Program-made: the position numbers and the translations under genes
The notes under the pieces: model-generated
What the model was told of the DNA's origin: nothing
Seen by the model: only the letters and a program-made list of their open reading frames with translations
The model's database searches: none
DNA from: Photobacterium pectinilyticum
GTDB lineage: Bacteria; Pseudomonadota; Gammaproteobacteria; Enterobacterales; Vibrionaceae
Reading direction: 5' to 3'
Assembly: GCF_024357955.1 (NCBI RefSeq)
Contig: NZ_JANEYT010000007.1
Span: 62,001-126,000 of the forward strand
Length of the DNA stretch: 64,000 nt
Shown: piece after piece, positions 44,512-55,059 of the stretch
Position numbering within the stretch: position 1 is the stretch's first letter
How the letters are laid out: each line of letters begins with the position of its first letter

Positions 44512-45255
44512 TTAATAAATCACTCTAGCCGCTGTGTAGCTGCTGATGATCTCTTTGACTTTTTCCATCACTTCTTTTGATGGTGGCTTAACACCTGTCA
44601 GTTGGTAATCAAAGCCCATTGCTTCCCATTTGTGCTCACCGAGTTGGTGGTAAGGAAGAAGCTCGACTTTTTCGATGTTGTCCATATCTTTGATGAAGTC
44701 ACCCAGTAGGTGAGCAGAGCGTTCATCGTCAGTATATCCAGGTACAACAACATAACGGATCCAGGTTTTTTGGCCGCGTTGGTGCAGGTAACGGGCAAAG
44801 TCCAATACACGCTTGTTGGGCACGCCAACCAGGTTTTGGTGGATGCTGTCATCCAATTGCTTAAGGTCAAGCATCACTAAGTCAGAAGCGTCGAGCACTT
44901 CATCAACCACGTCTGTGTGTTTGCGGATATAGCCGTTGGTATCTAGGCAGGTGTGAATACCTTCGGCTTGTGCTGCGCGGAAGAAGTCACGAACAAACTC
45001 TGGCTGCAACATGGCTTCGCCACCAGAAGCGGTGACACCACCACCGGATGATTTCATGAAGAAGCGGTATGACTTAGCTTCATTGATCAGCTCTTCAACA
45101 GTGATTTCCTTGCCGTCATGGAGATCCCAGGTATCACGGTTATGGCAATATTGGCAGCGCATAAGGCAGCCTTGCATGAACACGATGAAACGAATTCCGG
45201 GACCGTCGACAGTACCGCAGGACTCAAAAGAGTGGATTCGACCTTTTACTGACAT
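44512..45255 (-). CDS. pflA: Pyruvate formate-lyase activating enzyme
   Basis: PflA is a radical-SAM enzyme that installs the glycyl radical on PflB under anaerobic conditions. It has 247 residues with the [4Fe-4S] motif CxxxCxxC at Cys30, Cys34, Cys37 ([11 protein letters not shown]) and the glycine-rich SAM motif [14 protein letters not shown]. It lies 248 bp downstream of pflB on the same strand, with a strong hairpin between them, so pflA may be partly uncoupled from pflB. Confidence 0.97.
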   Translation of the reverse strand: MSVKGRIHSFESCGTVDGPGIRFIVFMQGCLMRCQYCHNRDTWDLHDGKEITVEELINEAKSYRFFMKSSGGGVTASGGEAMLQPEFVRDFFRAAQAEGIHTCLDTNGYIRKHTDVVDEVLDASDLVMLDLKQLDDSIHQNLVGVPNKRVLDFARYLHQRGQKTWIRYVVVPGYTDDERSAHLLGDFIKDMDNIEKVELLPYHQLGEHKWEAMGFDYQLTGVKPPSKEVMEKVKEIISSYTAARVIY

Positions 45256-45433
45256 TACTTAGCTTCTCCGCTTGGGGGCGTGTTTTACCTGTCATTTTAT
45301 TACAAAAAAGGCGTTCAAAATAGCGAAAAAGCATCTAAAAGGTAAGGGTACTATTCGTTGTGTTATAAAGGCGTGGTTGTTTGGTTGGTGTTTTGTACGA
45401 AGAAGGGTAAGGGGCATCGCGGGAAAAAGGTAT

Positions 45434-45463
45434 AAAAAAGCCGATCTTTGCAGATCGGCTTTT
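45434..45463 (-). terminator. Hairpin between pflB and pflA
   Basis: AAGCCGATCT and AGATCGGCTT with a TTGC loop, flanked by A and T tracts, 41 bp after the pflB stop. Read on the minus strand it is a good intrinsic terminator, which would reduce readthrough from abundant pflB mRNA into pflA. Confidence 0.88.
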
Positions 45464-45503
45464 CTTCTCATTGCCTATGACAGCAATGGTCTAAGGCTCT
45501 AGA

Positions 45504-47780
<2,277 letters not shown>

Positions 47781-47818
47781 GACATACCTACCTTTTTAGT
47801 AGAAAAAACACGTACTGC

Positions 47819-47836
47819 GCTGGCTGTTGAGCCAGC
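47819..47836 (-). other. Hairpin in the pflB leader
   Basis: GCTGGCT and AGCCAGC form a 7-bp stem with a GTTG loop, 39 bp upstream of the pflB start, within the probable 5' leader. Ten bases further on the minus strand comes a T6 run, so it could act as an attenuator or simply stabilise the mRNA. Confidence 0.45.
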
Positions 47837-47953
47837 CATCACCAAATGGTGAACAGCACACTTTATATATACAATAATACGGATAACCAAAAAGCGTGTC
47901 AGGATAGTGACCGTTTGATTATTCGTATTAGTGCTATCGACACTAATGGAGTA

Positions 47954-47973
47954 GGGCAGTGCATGCACTGCCC
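47954..47973. other. Perfect 20-bp palindrome after DUF3360 gene
   Basis: GGGCAGTGCATGCACTGCCC is a perfect palindrome 13 bp beyond the DUF3360 stop codon. It lacks a T run on the minus strand, so it is either a weak terminator and processing hairpin, or a symmetric protein site upstream of pflB. Confidence 0.55.
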
Positions 47974-47985
47974 TGTATACCTTTC

Positions 47986-49500
47986 TTACAGTAGCGCTGG
48001 AATACCGTATTGGCCTTCAAGCATACCTACTGCCAGCATCGCAACCAAACAAATGATTAGCGCGCCTGCTGGAATGATGATTTTATCGACAATTGACAGC
48101 TTAGCTGCACGTTCTTTGTTACCGATAAGACCATTGTTGTCTAGCAGCATGGTTAGTGCCCATGCTAGAACAGGGTTAGCAACGATTGCTGCGAACACAC
48201 AGATACCAGCAGCCTGTGAGTCTTTGGTGTCTTTCACCATCTGAACACCGGCTTCAAGAAGCGGCAGGAATACACCTACAAGCAGTGCGATACGCATTAC
48301 TGGTGGCCATACTGCTACATCCATTGGGAAACCAAGGATCGCGACGATGATACACATCACACCCAGTAGAATCGCACCTGCTGGAATTGGACGCTTCGCA
48401 ATACCAGCTGGGATAATATACGTACCCCAAGATGACGTGATGTTACAACCACCGACCGCTGTACCTACCATCTGGCGTAGTGAACAAGTTGTCATGGTGT
48501 CATCAACGTCCATCAGAACGCGATCAGTGCCTTTCGGGTAGTTCAGCTCTTGGAAGATACGGTGACCCAAGAAATCTGGTGACCACATAGCTACAGCAAG
48601 AATCGCAAACGGCAGAGAGGCAATGAATTGCTCAAGACCTGGCAGGCCAAGCATCCAACCCTGCTCTGTGCTACCCCACCAGTACACTGGGTTTAGGTTA
48701 GGCAAACCTGTTTCGGTTTCGAATACTAGGTCAAAGCCCGCACCAAGTGCAAGGGAAACCAGCAATCCGGTTATTGCACAGGCTGGGATCGCCAGCCAAC
48801 GCTTGTTTACTTTGGCTAGGTAGGCGTAAAGAATAATGTTTACAGCCAGTACCACCAAGCCGATATACCCGAGGCTACCTTGTGCAACATCCGCACTCTG
48901 CAGGCCAACAGCCCAAGACTGGATATCGCTGATCTGGCTCATCGCACCGGTAAAACCGAGGAAGATGAGTAGGCCACCGGCAACCCCCTCACTGGTGAGG
49001 TTAACCAGCTTCGAGCCACCCTTGAAGTAACTCAGCAATAGGCCGAAGACACCAATAAGGATAGCGAGCGCAAGTGGGTGGGCACCAGCCAAAGCAATGG
49101 TACCGATCAACGGGATCATTGGGCCGTGGTTACCCGCCAAGTTGGCGCGTGGGTTAAAAAATCCCGAGGCAAGGATACAAAAAAGAAGGGCCGGGATTAG
49201 CATTTCAACACGGGCGACTTCGATAGCAAATGTTTTGCCAAGCTCCACGTGATCCCAAGCTGCAGTCAGGCCATCAGCCCAAGACATCGCAACTGATGAG
49301 TACATCGCGATAATTGCAATCGTACCCGCTAGCGCAGGAACCAGATCTTCAAGCTCAAAACGGAAGTCACGGCCAGGAAGGTTTAGCTTCCAGCGGCGCG
49401 GTTTCATGATTTTCAGCTCATGATCAAGATAGTCGGAACGACTAGCGAAGTCAGATGCAGGGCGGTGTAGCTCCTGATAACTTCTTTCTTGTGATGACAT
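47986..49500 (-). CDS. DUF3360-type inner-membrane protein, putative transporter
   Basis: A 504-residue protein with a hydrophilic N-terminus (about 50 residues) and about 12 membrane segments (VPALAGTIAIIAMYSSVAMS; PMIPLIGTIALAGAHPLALA; SEGVAGGLLIFLGFTGAMSQ). It matches my recollection of the DUF3360 family, found in vibrios and distantly like uracil/xanthine or SulP permeases. It lies directly upstream of pflB on the same strand and downstream of ycaO, exactly where E. coli has focA. An FNR-like box lies upstream. A role in moving a fermentation substrate or product is inferred; the substrate is unknown. Confidence 0.85.
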   Translation of the reverse strand: MSSQERSYQELHRPASDFASRSDYLDHELKIMKPRRWKLNLPGRDFRFELEDLVPALAGTIAIIAMYSSVAMSWADGLTAAWDHVELGKTFAIEVARVEMLIPALLFCILASGFFNPRANLAGNHGPMIPLIGTIALAGAHPLALAILIGVFGLLLSYFKGGSKLVNLTSEGVAGGLLIFLGFTGAMSQISDIQSWAVGLQSADVAQGSLGYIGLVVLAVNIILYAYLAKVNKRWLAIPACAITGLLVSLALGAGFDLVFETETGLPNLNPVYWWGSTEQGWMLGLPGLEQFIASLPFAILAVAMWSPDFLGHRIFQELNYPKGTDRVLMDVDDTMTTCSLRQMVGTAVGGCNITSSWGTYIIPAGIAKRPIPAGAILLGVMCIIVAILGFPMDVAVWPPVMRIALLVGVFLPLLEAGVQMVKDTKDSQAAGICVFAAIVANPVLAWALTMLLDNNGLIGNKERAAKLSIVDKIIIPAGALIICLVAMLAVGMLEGQYGIPALL

Positions 49501-49662
49501 AAGTGCCTCGTTCTACATTAAAAAATAATTATTATTTATATTGTTGGTTGAAACTTCCCCAACAAATCTGCCTATTGTTTGTATCTAAGCCAAGCAGTTG
49601 TTAAGTGTAATTTAATTTCACCAAATTTGGCTGCAGTGTACCGCTTGTCCAGTTAAATGGAA

Positions 49663-49676
49663 TTGATCTCGATCAC
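49663..49676 (-). promoter_or_regulatory. FNR-like box upstream of the DUF3360-pfl unit
   Basis: TTGAT-CTCG-ATCAC matches the FNR consensus TTGAT-N4-ATCAA at 9 of 10 positions. It is 163 bp upstream of the DUF3360 start. Anaerobic activation of a unit ending in pflB-pflA would make sense; binding is not shown. The rest of 49501-49956 shows no gene or other clear signal. Confidence 0.55.
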
Positions 49677-49968
49677 TCTCGCTAAAATTTTGTAAGTAAA
49701 TCACCAAAAAAAATTGAGTGAAAAGAAAGTTTGTTGCGAACCATGAAAGAACATTTATAACAAAAGTAAAGTTATGTAATGCCGTTCTGGCCGTGTTTTT
49801 TGTTGTATAATATTGTTTTTATTGTGGTTATTGGCCTGCGCGGTGTTTTGTGCGGGCTACATAGATGTTACCTAAAAAGTAGCAGCTAAGTAAAAGCATT
49901 TTGTATAATGCATTCAACTTTTTTTGAATGAAATGAATAGGCGAAAGTGTAATCAAAGTACAAAATGA

Positions 49969-49997
49969 GCCCAGACTGATAGGGCATCAGTCTGGGC
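49969..49997 (-). terminator. Terminator after ycaO
   Basis: GCCCAGACTGAT and ATCAGTCTGGGC form a perfect 12-bp stem with an AGGGC loop; on the minus strand it runs into TCATTTTG. It lies 19 bp past the ycaO stop. Confidence 0.85.
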
Positions 49998-50016
49998 GCA
50001 ATGCTACCATTTTAGC

Positions 50017-51774
50017 TTAGTTCTGCTTTTTTGCTGCTTGCAGCTTATGGTAAGACTGCAGTAGCTGTTGGTGAGTCGGGAACTGCCTCATGGTCAAATC
50101 GCCAGCCGTTAGGCCATGGAAGCGCACGCTACCTTCTATGGAGCCCCAAGCGGCTGCAACAACCTCTGCGCCGAACGTACGCTCGAAATCAGCTTTTAAC
50201 GTGGCGGGATCATGCTCTTCGTCCAAAGCTAGCTTCAAACTGTCGACTAGGCAGCGAAAGAAATTGGTACGATCAGCGCTGTATGTCGAGGCATTGAACC
50301 CAATGCTCCACTCAGCGTATTCCAGCGCCAACTCAAGATCGCCGCCAGCCAGGGCGATTAAACATTTCAGTTCGCCGACTCGCAGGGTTTGCCACGCACT
50401 ACCGGTATCGGTCGCCATACCAAGCATTGTCGGTAGCAATGTGTTGTCGTCGAACTCTTCTTCGGCAATATGGAACATTTCGGCATATTGCTCAGCATCC
50501 CATTCGATACTCGGTAATGCCAATAGCACCTCACGTAGCTCCAAGGCCACATTGTTGTTGGCTTCAATCAGATCTTCTACTGGGGATACCTCAGACCAGC
50601 CCGGTACGATGATACGGCAGCAATCAACACCGAGGTGGTCGTAATCAGCGATGTAGATATCGGCACCTTCAGCGTGCAATAAGCCTACCAAATGAGTGAA
50701 GTGCTCTTCAGAGGTACCCTTGATGTTCCAGTCGGCGAAATCAAAGTCTGGTTCAGGTTGGAACAATAGCGGTGAAACTAAGTTTGCTGATTCCGCTAAC
50801 GGGTTTTCCGGAGAATAATCAGTATTGGTTGCTGATGCTTCGGCACAAGGTGCAAGGAGTGCATGAAGTTCATCAAGGCTTCTGCCTTGCAAGAGCTCGG
50901 TCATTGCACGCTCGACAGCGACCTCGAAACAAGGGTGAGCACCGAAAGATGCAAAACTCGCGCTATTGTCGGGGTTGGAGAGAACAACACAGACCACCGG
51001 GTACTTACCACCAAGGGAGGCATCGTAGCTGTTGACTCGGAACCCTTTCGCCTTGAGTGCGTCAATTGATTGCTGGATTTTGGCAAAACGGCTAATTACA
51101 GGTTCTGGGATTTCTGGCAGGCTGATTTGCTTATCAATTACGCGGCTTTTGATTTTACGTTCGATGATCTCGGATAGGGCCTGAGTACGGGCTTCGAACT
51201 GAGTATTACCCGCGGAAATACCACTGGATGCATACAAGTTGCCGATGATATTGACCGGCATGTAGATTGTTTGCTTGTCGCTTTGGCGTTCGAGAGGCAG
51301 AGTACAGATCCCTCGTTCCATGTTGCTTGACTGTAGATCGATCAGATCGGTGCCCAATAGTTCAAGGGTGGGATCGTAAAACTGGGTCAGGCGCTCGTCT
51401 AAGATCGCTTCCGGAGGCAAGTTTTCCTCAAGATCGATGGGGAACCACTTTTCGTTCGGGTAATGAACGAACTCGTTATTGGCAATCGCTTCGCCCAAAT
51501 AGTAATCGTTGTAGAAGTCGTTGGTTGCCAGACGCGTGAGGTAGTCGCCAAGAGCTGACGCCAGAGCTGACTTTTGACTTGTTCCCTTACCGTGGCTGAC
51601 ATTCATCGGTGCATCTATATCGCGGATCTGTACAGACCAGATATTGGGGAGCGGGTTGTGCCACGAGGCACTTTCAATGCTGTCAATATTGAAGCCAAGC
51701 GCTTGGAGTTGAGTTTGGAAACGCTCAATGGTTTCTTCTAGCGTGGCGTCTTTACCGGTTATAAATGTTGTCAT
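50017..51774 (-). CDS. ycaO: YcaO protein, S12 methylthiotransferase accessory factor
   Basis: YcaO-domain proteins bind ATP and activate amide backbones; the E. coli member supports RimO in beta-methylthiolation of ribosomal protein S12. The ATG at 51772-51774 gives 584 residues, almost the E. coli length (586). The N-terminal part starts MTTFITGKDATLEETIERFQ; the YcaO core has SSGISAGNTQFEARTQALSE followed by IIERKIKSRVIDK, and the C-terminal tetratricopeptide-like part ends QQLLQSYHKLQAAKKQN without a proline-rich tail. No thiazole/oxazole peptide-modification genes are nearby, so a toxin pathway is unlikely. It lies next to the DUF3360-pflB-pflA genes, as in E. coli ycaO-focA-pflB-pflA. 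Confidence 0.93.
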   Translation of the reverse strand: MTTFITGKDATLEETIERFQTQLQALGFNIDSIESASWHNPLPNIWSVQIRDIDAPMNVSHGKGTSQKSALASALGDYLTRLATNDFYNDYYLGEAIANNEFVHYPNEKWFPIDLEENLPPEAILDERLTQFYDPTLELLGTDLIDLQSSNMERGICTLPLERQSDKQTIYMPVNIIGNLYASSGISAGNTQFEARTQALSEIIERKIKSRVIDKQISLPEIPEPVISRFAKIQQSIDALKAKGFRVNSYDASLGGKYPVVCVVLSNPDNSASFASFGAHPCFEVAVERAMTELLQGRSLDELHALLAPCAEASATNTDYSPENPLAESANLVSPLLFQPEPDFDFADWNIKGTSEEHFTHLVGLLHAEGADIYIADYDHLGVDCCRIIVPGWSEVSPVEDLIEANNNVALELREVLLALPSIEWDAEQYAEMFHIAEEEFDDNTLLPTMLGMATDTGSAWQTLRVGELKCLIALAGGDLELALEYAEWSIGFNASTYSADRTNFFRCLVDSLKLALDEEHDPATLKADFERTFGAEVVAAAWGSIEGSVRFHGLTAGDLTMRQFPTHQQLLQSYHKLQAAKKQN

Positions 51775-52153
51775 TATCGATCTCGTCACAAGACAGGAGG
51801 TTGAATGGCGCGAAGTATAACTAATTATGAACAAGTTGCCTAAATGTGGCCGGATTAGGCACGCGGTTCAATTCCGTACCTGCCCTAAACGAACATATTG
51901 ATGAAAGGCCAAATAGTGCTAATTGAAGTCACTGGGGGATGGAAACATTTTGTCGATATTTTGACCGCAGTCCCATATTGTGCGGGCGACCAGTGAAAGT
52001 AGTCACAGATATTCCCTATTGCTTGTAGCAGAATGAATTGGTCAGACGAGTTCTAACTAACTAATAATTCTGATTTAAAATAGATATTCACTACTTATGT
52101 CGGTGGGCGTTCACCTATGCAGACAAAAGTAGATGGAATCAAAGAGGGATACG
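51775..52153. other. Intergenic region ycaO / M20 peptidase
   Basis: A 379-bp divergent promoter region. I see no gene, no strong hairpin and no confidently matched operator in it. Confidence 0.4.
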
Positions 52154-53509
52154 ATGAAAGCAACAATAGCATCAAATATCGACGCGCTGCGTGATGACTA
52201 TATTGCCGCAGTGACGCGATTGGTGGCGATACCCAGTGTGTATCAGGAGGATGATAGTGGTAAGCCGTTTGGCAAGCCTATTGACGACTGCCTGGATGAA
52301 ACACTGAAGTTATGCCATGACCTTGGGTTTGCCATCTATAAGGATCACAAAGGATATTACGGCTATGCCGAGATCGGTGATGGCGAGCAAATGATAGGGG
52401 TGTTGGGCCATTTGGATGTGGTACCAACCGGTGATATGTCGGCTTGGCATTCTGATCCGTTTAGCCCGGAAATCCGCGACGGTCGTTTATATGGCCGCGG
52501 AACCCAAGACGACAAAGGGCCAGCGCTGGCTGCTATTTATGCAGTAAAAGCCCTGATTGATAGCGGTGTGGTGTTGAATAAACGCATCCGCTTCATTTTT
52601 GGCACCGATGAAGAAACCTTGTGGCGCTGTATCGACCGCTATTTAGCAAAAGAAGAAGTGCCAAGCTGCGGCTTCACGCCAGACTCTGCCTTCCCGCTAA
52701 TTCATGCTGAAAAAATGCTGATCCAATCTTGGCTTCATGGCCCGGGCGATGATCTGCTGTCGCTTGATTGTGGTGGTGCCCTGAATGCAGTGCCGGAACT
52801 GGCCAAATATGAAGGTCCGTTATGGGATGAATTAGCCGCCAAGCTTGATGAGCTGGGCTATGACTTTACCGCAGAAGATGCTGAAGTCACGGTGTTTGGC
52901 AAGGCCGCGCACTCTGCTGCCAGCGATACCAAAGGGGTCAACGCGATTGCTCGCCTGTGTTTGGCACTAAGCCGTATTGGGGTGACGCACCCTGTGATCA
53001 AATTTGTTGCCGAGCAGGTAGGTGAAGATGCCAATGCCAAAGAGATTTTCGGCCCGCTCGAGGATGTCAGTGGCCGCTTGACCTTCAACGTTGCCCAGCT
53101 TGAACTCAGCGAGCAGGCAAGCAAGCTCGGGATTGATATCCGAGTGCCGGTTTCATTCGAAAAAAACGACTTCGATAATGATATTCAGGCGGTGGCTGAG
53201 CAGTATGGTTTGCGCTACGAGGAATTTGATGTGCTACCTTCCTTGTATATGCCTGCAGAAAGCCCGGTGATCCAAACGCTGATGAAGGCTTACCAAGAAA
53301 TCAGCGGAGATATGGACAGCGAGCCGATGACATCCGGTGGGGCAACGTATGCCCGTGCGATACCAAATTGTGTGGCCTATGGGGCGATTTTCCCTGGCCG
53401 CGACAAAGTAGAGCACATGCCGAATGAATATTTGATTATTGATGACATGCTCAAAGCCATGAATGTGTATGCCAACGCGATTTATCAGCTGCAGGGAGTA
53501 GAGCTATGA
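52154..53509 (+). CDS. M20-family dipeptidase (PepV/Sapep type)
   Basis: A zinc-dependent M20 peptidase, probably a cytoplasmic dipeptidase. The ATG at 52154 follows GAGGGATACG and gives 451 residues; an upstream in-frame ATG at 52133 has no ribosome site. Metal ligands and catalytic residues are His86 (GHLDVVPTG), Asp119 (GRGTQDDKGP), the Glu pair at 153-154 (GTDEET), Asp in FTPDSAFPLIHAE and the C-terminal His in DKVEHMPNEY. A lid/dimerisation domain lies in the middle. It overlaps the following carrier gene by 4 bp, so peptide cleavage and amino-acid exchange are probably linked. Confidence 0.92.
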   Translation: MKATIASNIDALRDDYIAAVTRLVAIPSVYQEDDSGKPFGKPIDDCLDETLKLCHDLGFAIYKDHKGYYGYAEIGDGEQMIGVLGHLDVVPTGDMSAWHSDPFSPEIRDGRLYGRGTQDDKGPALAAIYAVKALIDSGVVLNKRIRFIFGTDEETLWRCIDRYLAKEEVPSCGFTPDSAFPLIHAEKMLIQSWLHGPGDDLLSLDCGGALNAVPELAKYEGPLWDELAAKLDELGYDFTAEDAEVTVFGKAAHSAASDTKGVNAIARLCLALSRIGVTHPVIKFVAEQVGEDANAKEIFGPLEDVSGRLTFNVAQLELSEQASKLGIDIRVPVSFEKNDFDNDIQAVAEQYGLRYEEFDVLPSLYMPAESPVIQTLMKAYQEISGDMDSEPMTSGGATYARAIPNCVAYGAIFPGRDKVEHMPNEYLIIDDMLKAMNVYANAIYQLQGVEL

Positions 53510-54987
53510 CCACGACTACAGAGGCTGGCAAAATGAAACGTTCTTTCAAAATGCCGACTGTTTATACCATCCTTTTTTCCATTATTGCCCTTGTTGCCTT
53601 GCTGACATGGATCATGCCAGCGGGTAAGTATGATTACATCGTCAATGGGACCGATGTGGTGATCCCGGCGGCTGAAGTGCTGGATTACGACGGCGGTGAG
53701 CGGTTACTTCCTATTCCCGGTACCTACCAAGAACTGGAGTCATCGCCACAGGGATTCATTGATATCCTGATGGCCCCGATAAAGGGCTTCCACAAGGCGG
53801 TTGATGTTGCGCTGTTTGTATTGGTGATCGGTGGTTTCCTTGCCGTGACCATGCGCACCGGTGCGATGGACTCCGGTGTGGCTGCGATTGTCCGTAAGTT
53901 CCGTGGCCGTGAACAGGTGATGATCCCGGTATTGATCACCTTGTTTGCACTCGGTGGTTCTACCTACGGGATGGCGGAAGAAACCGTGGCCTTCTGGGCG
54001 GTGATCCTGCCTGTCATGGCAGTGGCGGGCTACGACCGCATGGTAGCTGCTGGGATCATCCTGTTGGGCTCCGGGGTCGGGGTCTTGGCTTCGACGGTGA
54101 ACCCATTTGCGACCGGTATTGCTTCAGGTTTCGCTGGCTTGCCAATCGGTGACGGTATCGTACTTCGTGTGGTGCAACTCGCCATTTTGATTGTGTTGGC
54201 ATCCTGGTACGTAATGCGTTATGCCTCGAAGGTTAAAGCGGATAAAGCCAACTCGGTGCTGGCGGATATTGAGTTTAACGACGAATTTTCCCATGTGAGT
54301 GAAGATACCGGCGAGTTCACCACTAAGCAGAAGTGGACCATGGGGATCTTCTTCGGTGCTTTCTTGGTGATGATCTACGGTGTTATTCCATGGGAAGACA
54401 TGGGGATTACCGCGATTCCAACCCTGTGGTGGTGGTTCGATGAGCTGTCGACCCTGTTTTTGGCGTCAGCAATCTTGATTGCGATCATCAACCGTATGCC
54501 TGAAGGGGACTTCATCAGGACCTTTATCGAAGGGGCTAAAGATCTGATCGGTGTTGCACTCGTGGTCGCTGTTGCCCGTGGTATCTATGTGGTGATGGAT
54601 AACGGTGTGATCATCGATACTATTCTTAACTGGGCGGAAGGTGTGGTGACCGGCCTGTCATCCGGTGTCTTTGTGGTCGTGACTTACTTCGTCCATATTG
54701 TCCTGAGCTTCTTCATTCCATCGACCTCAGGCTTGGCGACAGTATCTATGCCGCTAATGGCACCGCTGGCAGACTTCTCGGGTATCGGCCGTGATTTGAT
54801 TATCACAGCTTACCAGTCTGCGAGTGGTTGGATTAACATCTTCGCGCCAACGGCTGGTCACTTGGTTGCTGGTTTGGCGTTGGCGAAAATCCCTTACGAG
54901 CGCTTCCTTAAATGGGTGATGCCGTTTGTCGTTATGGTGTTGGTTGTTACTGTTGTGCTGCTGTTTGCAGGTGCTGCAATGGTGTAA
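53506..54987 (+). CDS. YfcC-family carrier, putative basic amino-acid antiporter
   Basis: A 493-residue membrane protein of the YfcC/C4-dicarboxylate carrier-like family with about 11-12 segments. It starts with a short cytoplasmic part and the first helix VYTILFSIIALVALLTWIMP. Family stretches are GGFLAVTMRTGAMDSGVAAI, GGSTYGMAEETVAFWAVILP, STVNPFATGIASGFAGLPIG and SFFIPSTSGLATVSMPLMAP. It overlaps the M20 peptidase gene (ATGA). Some members exchange arginine and ornithine; the substrate here is not determined by sequence. Confidence 0.88.
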   Translation: MTTTTEAGKMKRSFKMPTVYTILFSIIALVALLTWIMPAGKYDYIVNGTDVVIPAAEVLDYDGGERLLPIPGTYQELESSPQGFIDILMAPIKGFHKAVDVALFVLVIGGFLAVTMRTGAMDSGVAAIVRKFRGREQVMIPVLITLFALGGSTYGMAEETVAFWAVILPVMAVAGYDRMVAAGIILLGSGVGVLASTVNPFATGIASGFAGLPIGDGIVLRVVQLAILIVLASWYVMRYASKVKADKANSVLADIEFNDEFSHVSEDTGEFTTKQKWTMGIFFGAFLVMIYGVIPWEDMGITAIPTLWWWFDELSTLFLASAILIAIINRMPEGDFIRTFIEGAKDLIGVALVVAVARGIYVVMDNGVIIDTILNWAEGVVTGLSSGVFVVVTYFVHIVLSFFIPSTSGLATVSMPLMAPLADFSGIGRDLIITAYQSASGWINIFAPTAGHLVAGLALAKIPYERFLKWVMPFVVMVLVVTVVLLFAGAAMV

Positions 54988-55005
54988 GGGTGCATCCCAC
55001 CGAAG

Positions 55006-55033
55006 AAAAGCGAGCCTTCTGGCTCGCTTTTTT
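55006..55033 (+). terminator. Terminator after yfcC-like gene
   Basis: AAGCGAGCC and GGCTCGCTT with a TTCT loop, flanked by As and followed by a T run, 19 bp after the stop. Also positioned to serve the convergent gene at 55060. Confidence 0.92.
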
Positions 55034-55059
55034 GATGCGGCTTTTTAATCAAACTTGTA

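Noticed and set aside
45272-45502. Plus-strand open frame between pflA and pflB
   Set aside because: It spans the pflB hairpin, is Lys/Arg-rich without known similarity, and lies antisense to a probable leader of pflA.
50017-51774. YcaO as part of a peptide natural-product (azoline) cluster
   Set aside because: No precursor peptide, dehydrogenase or E1-like partner is nearby, and length and position match the E. coli-type YcaO beside pfl genes.
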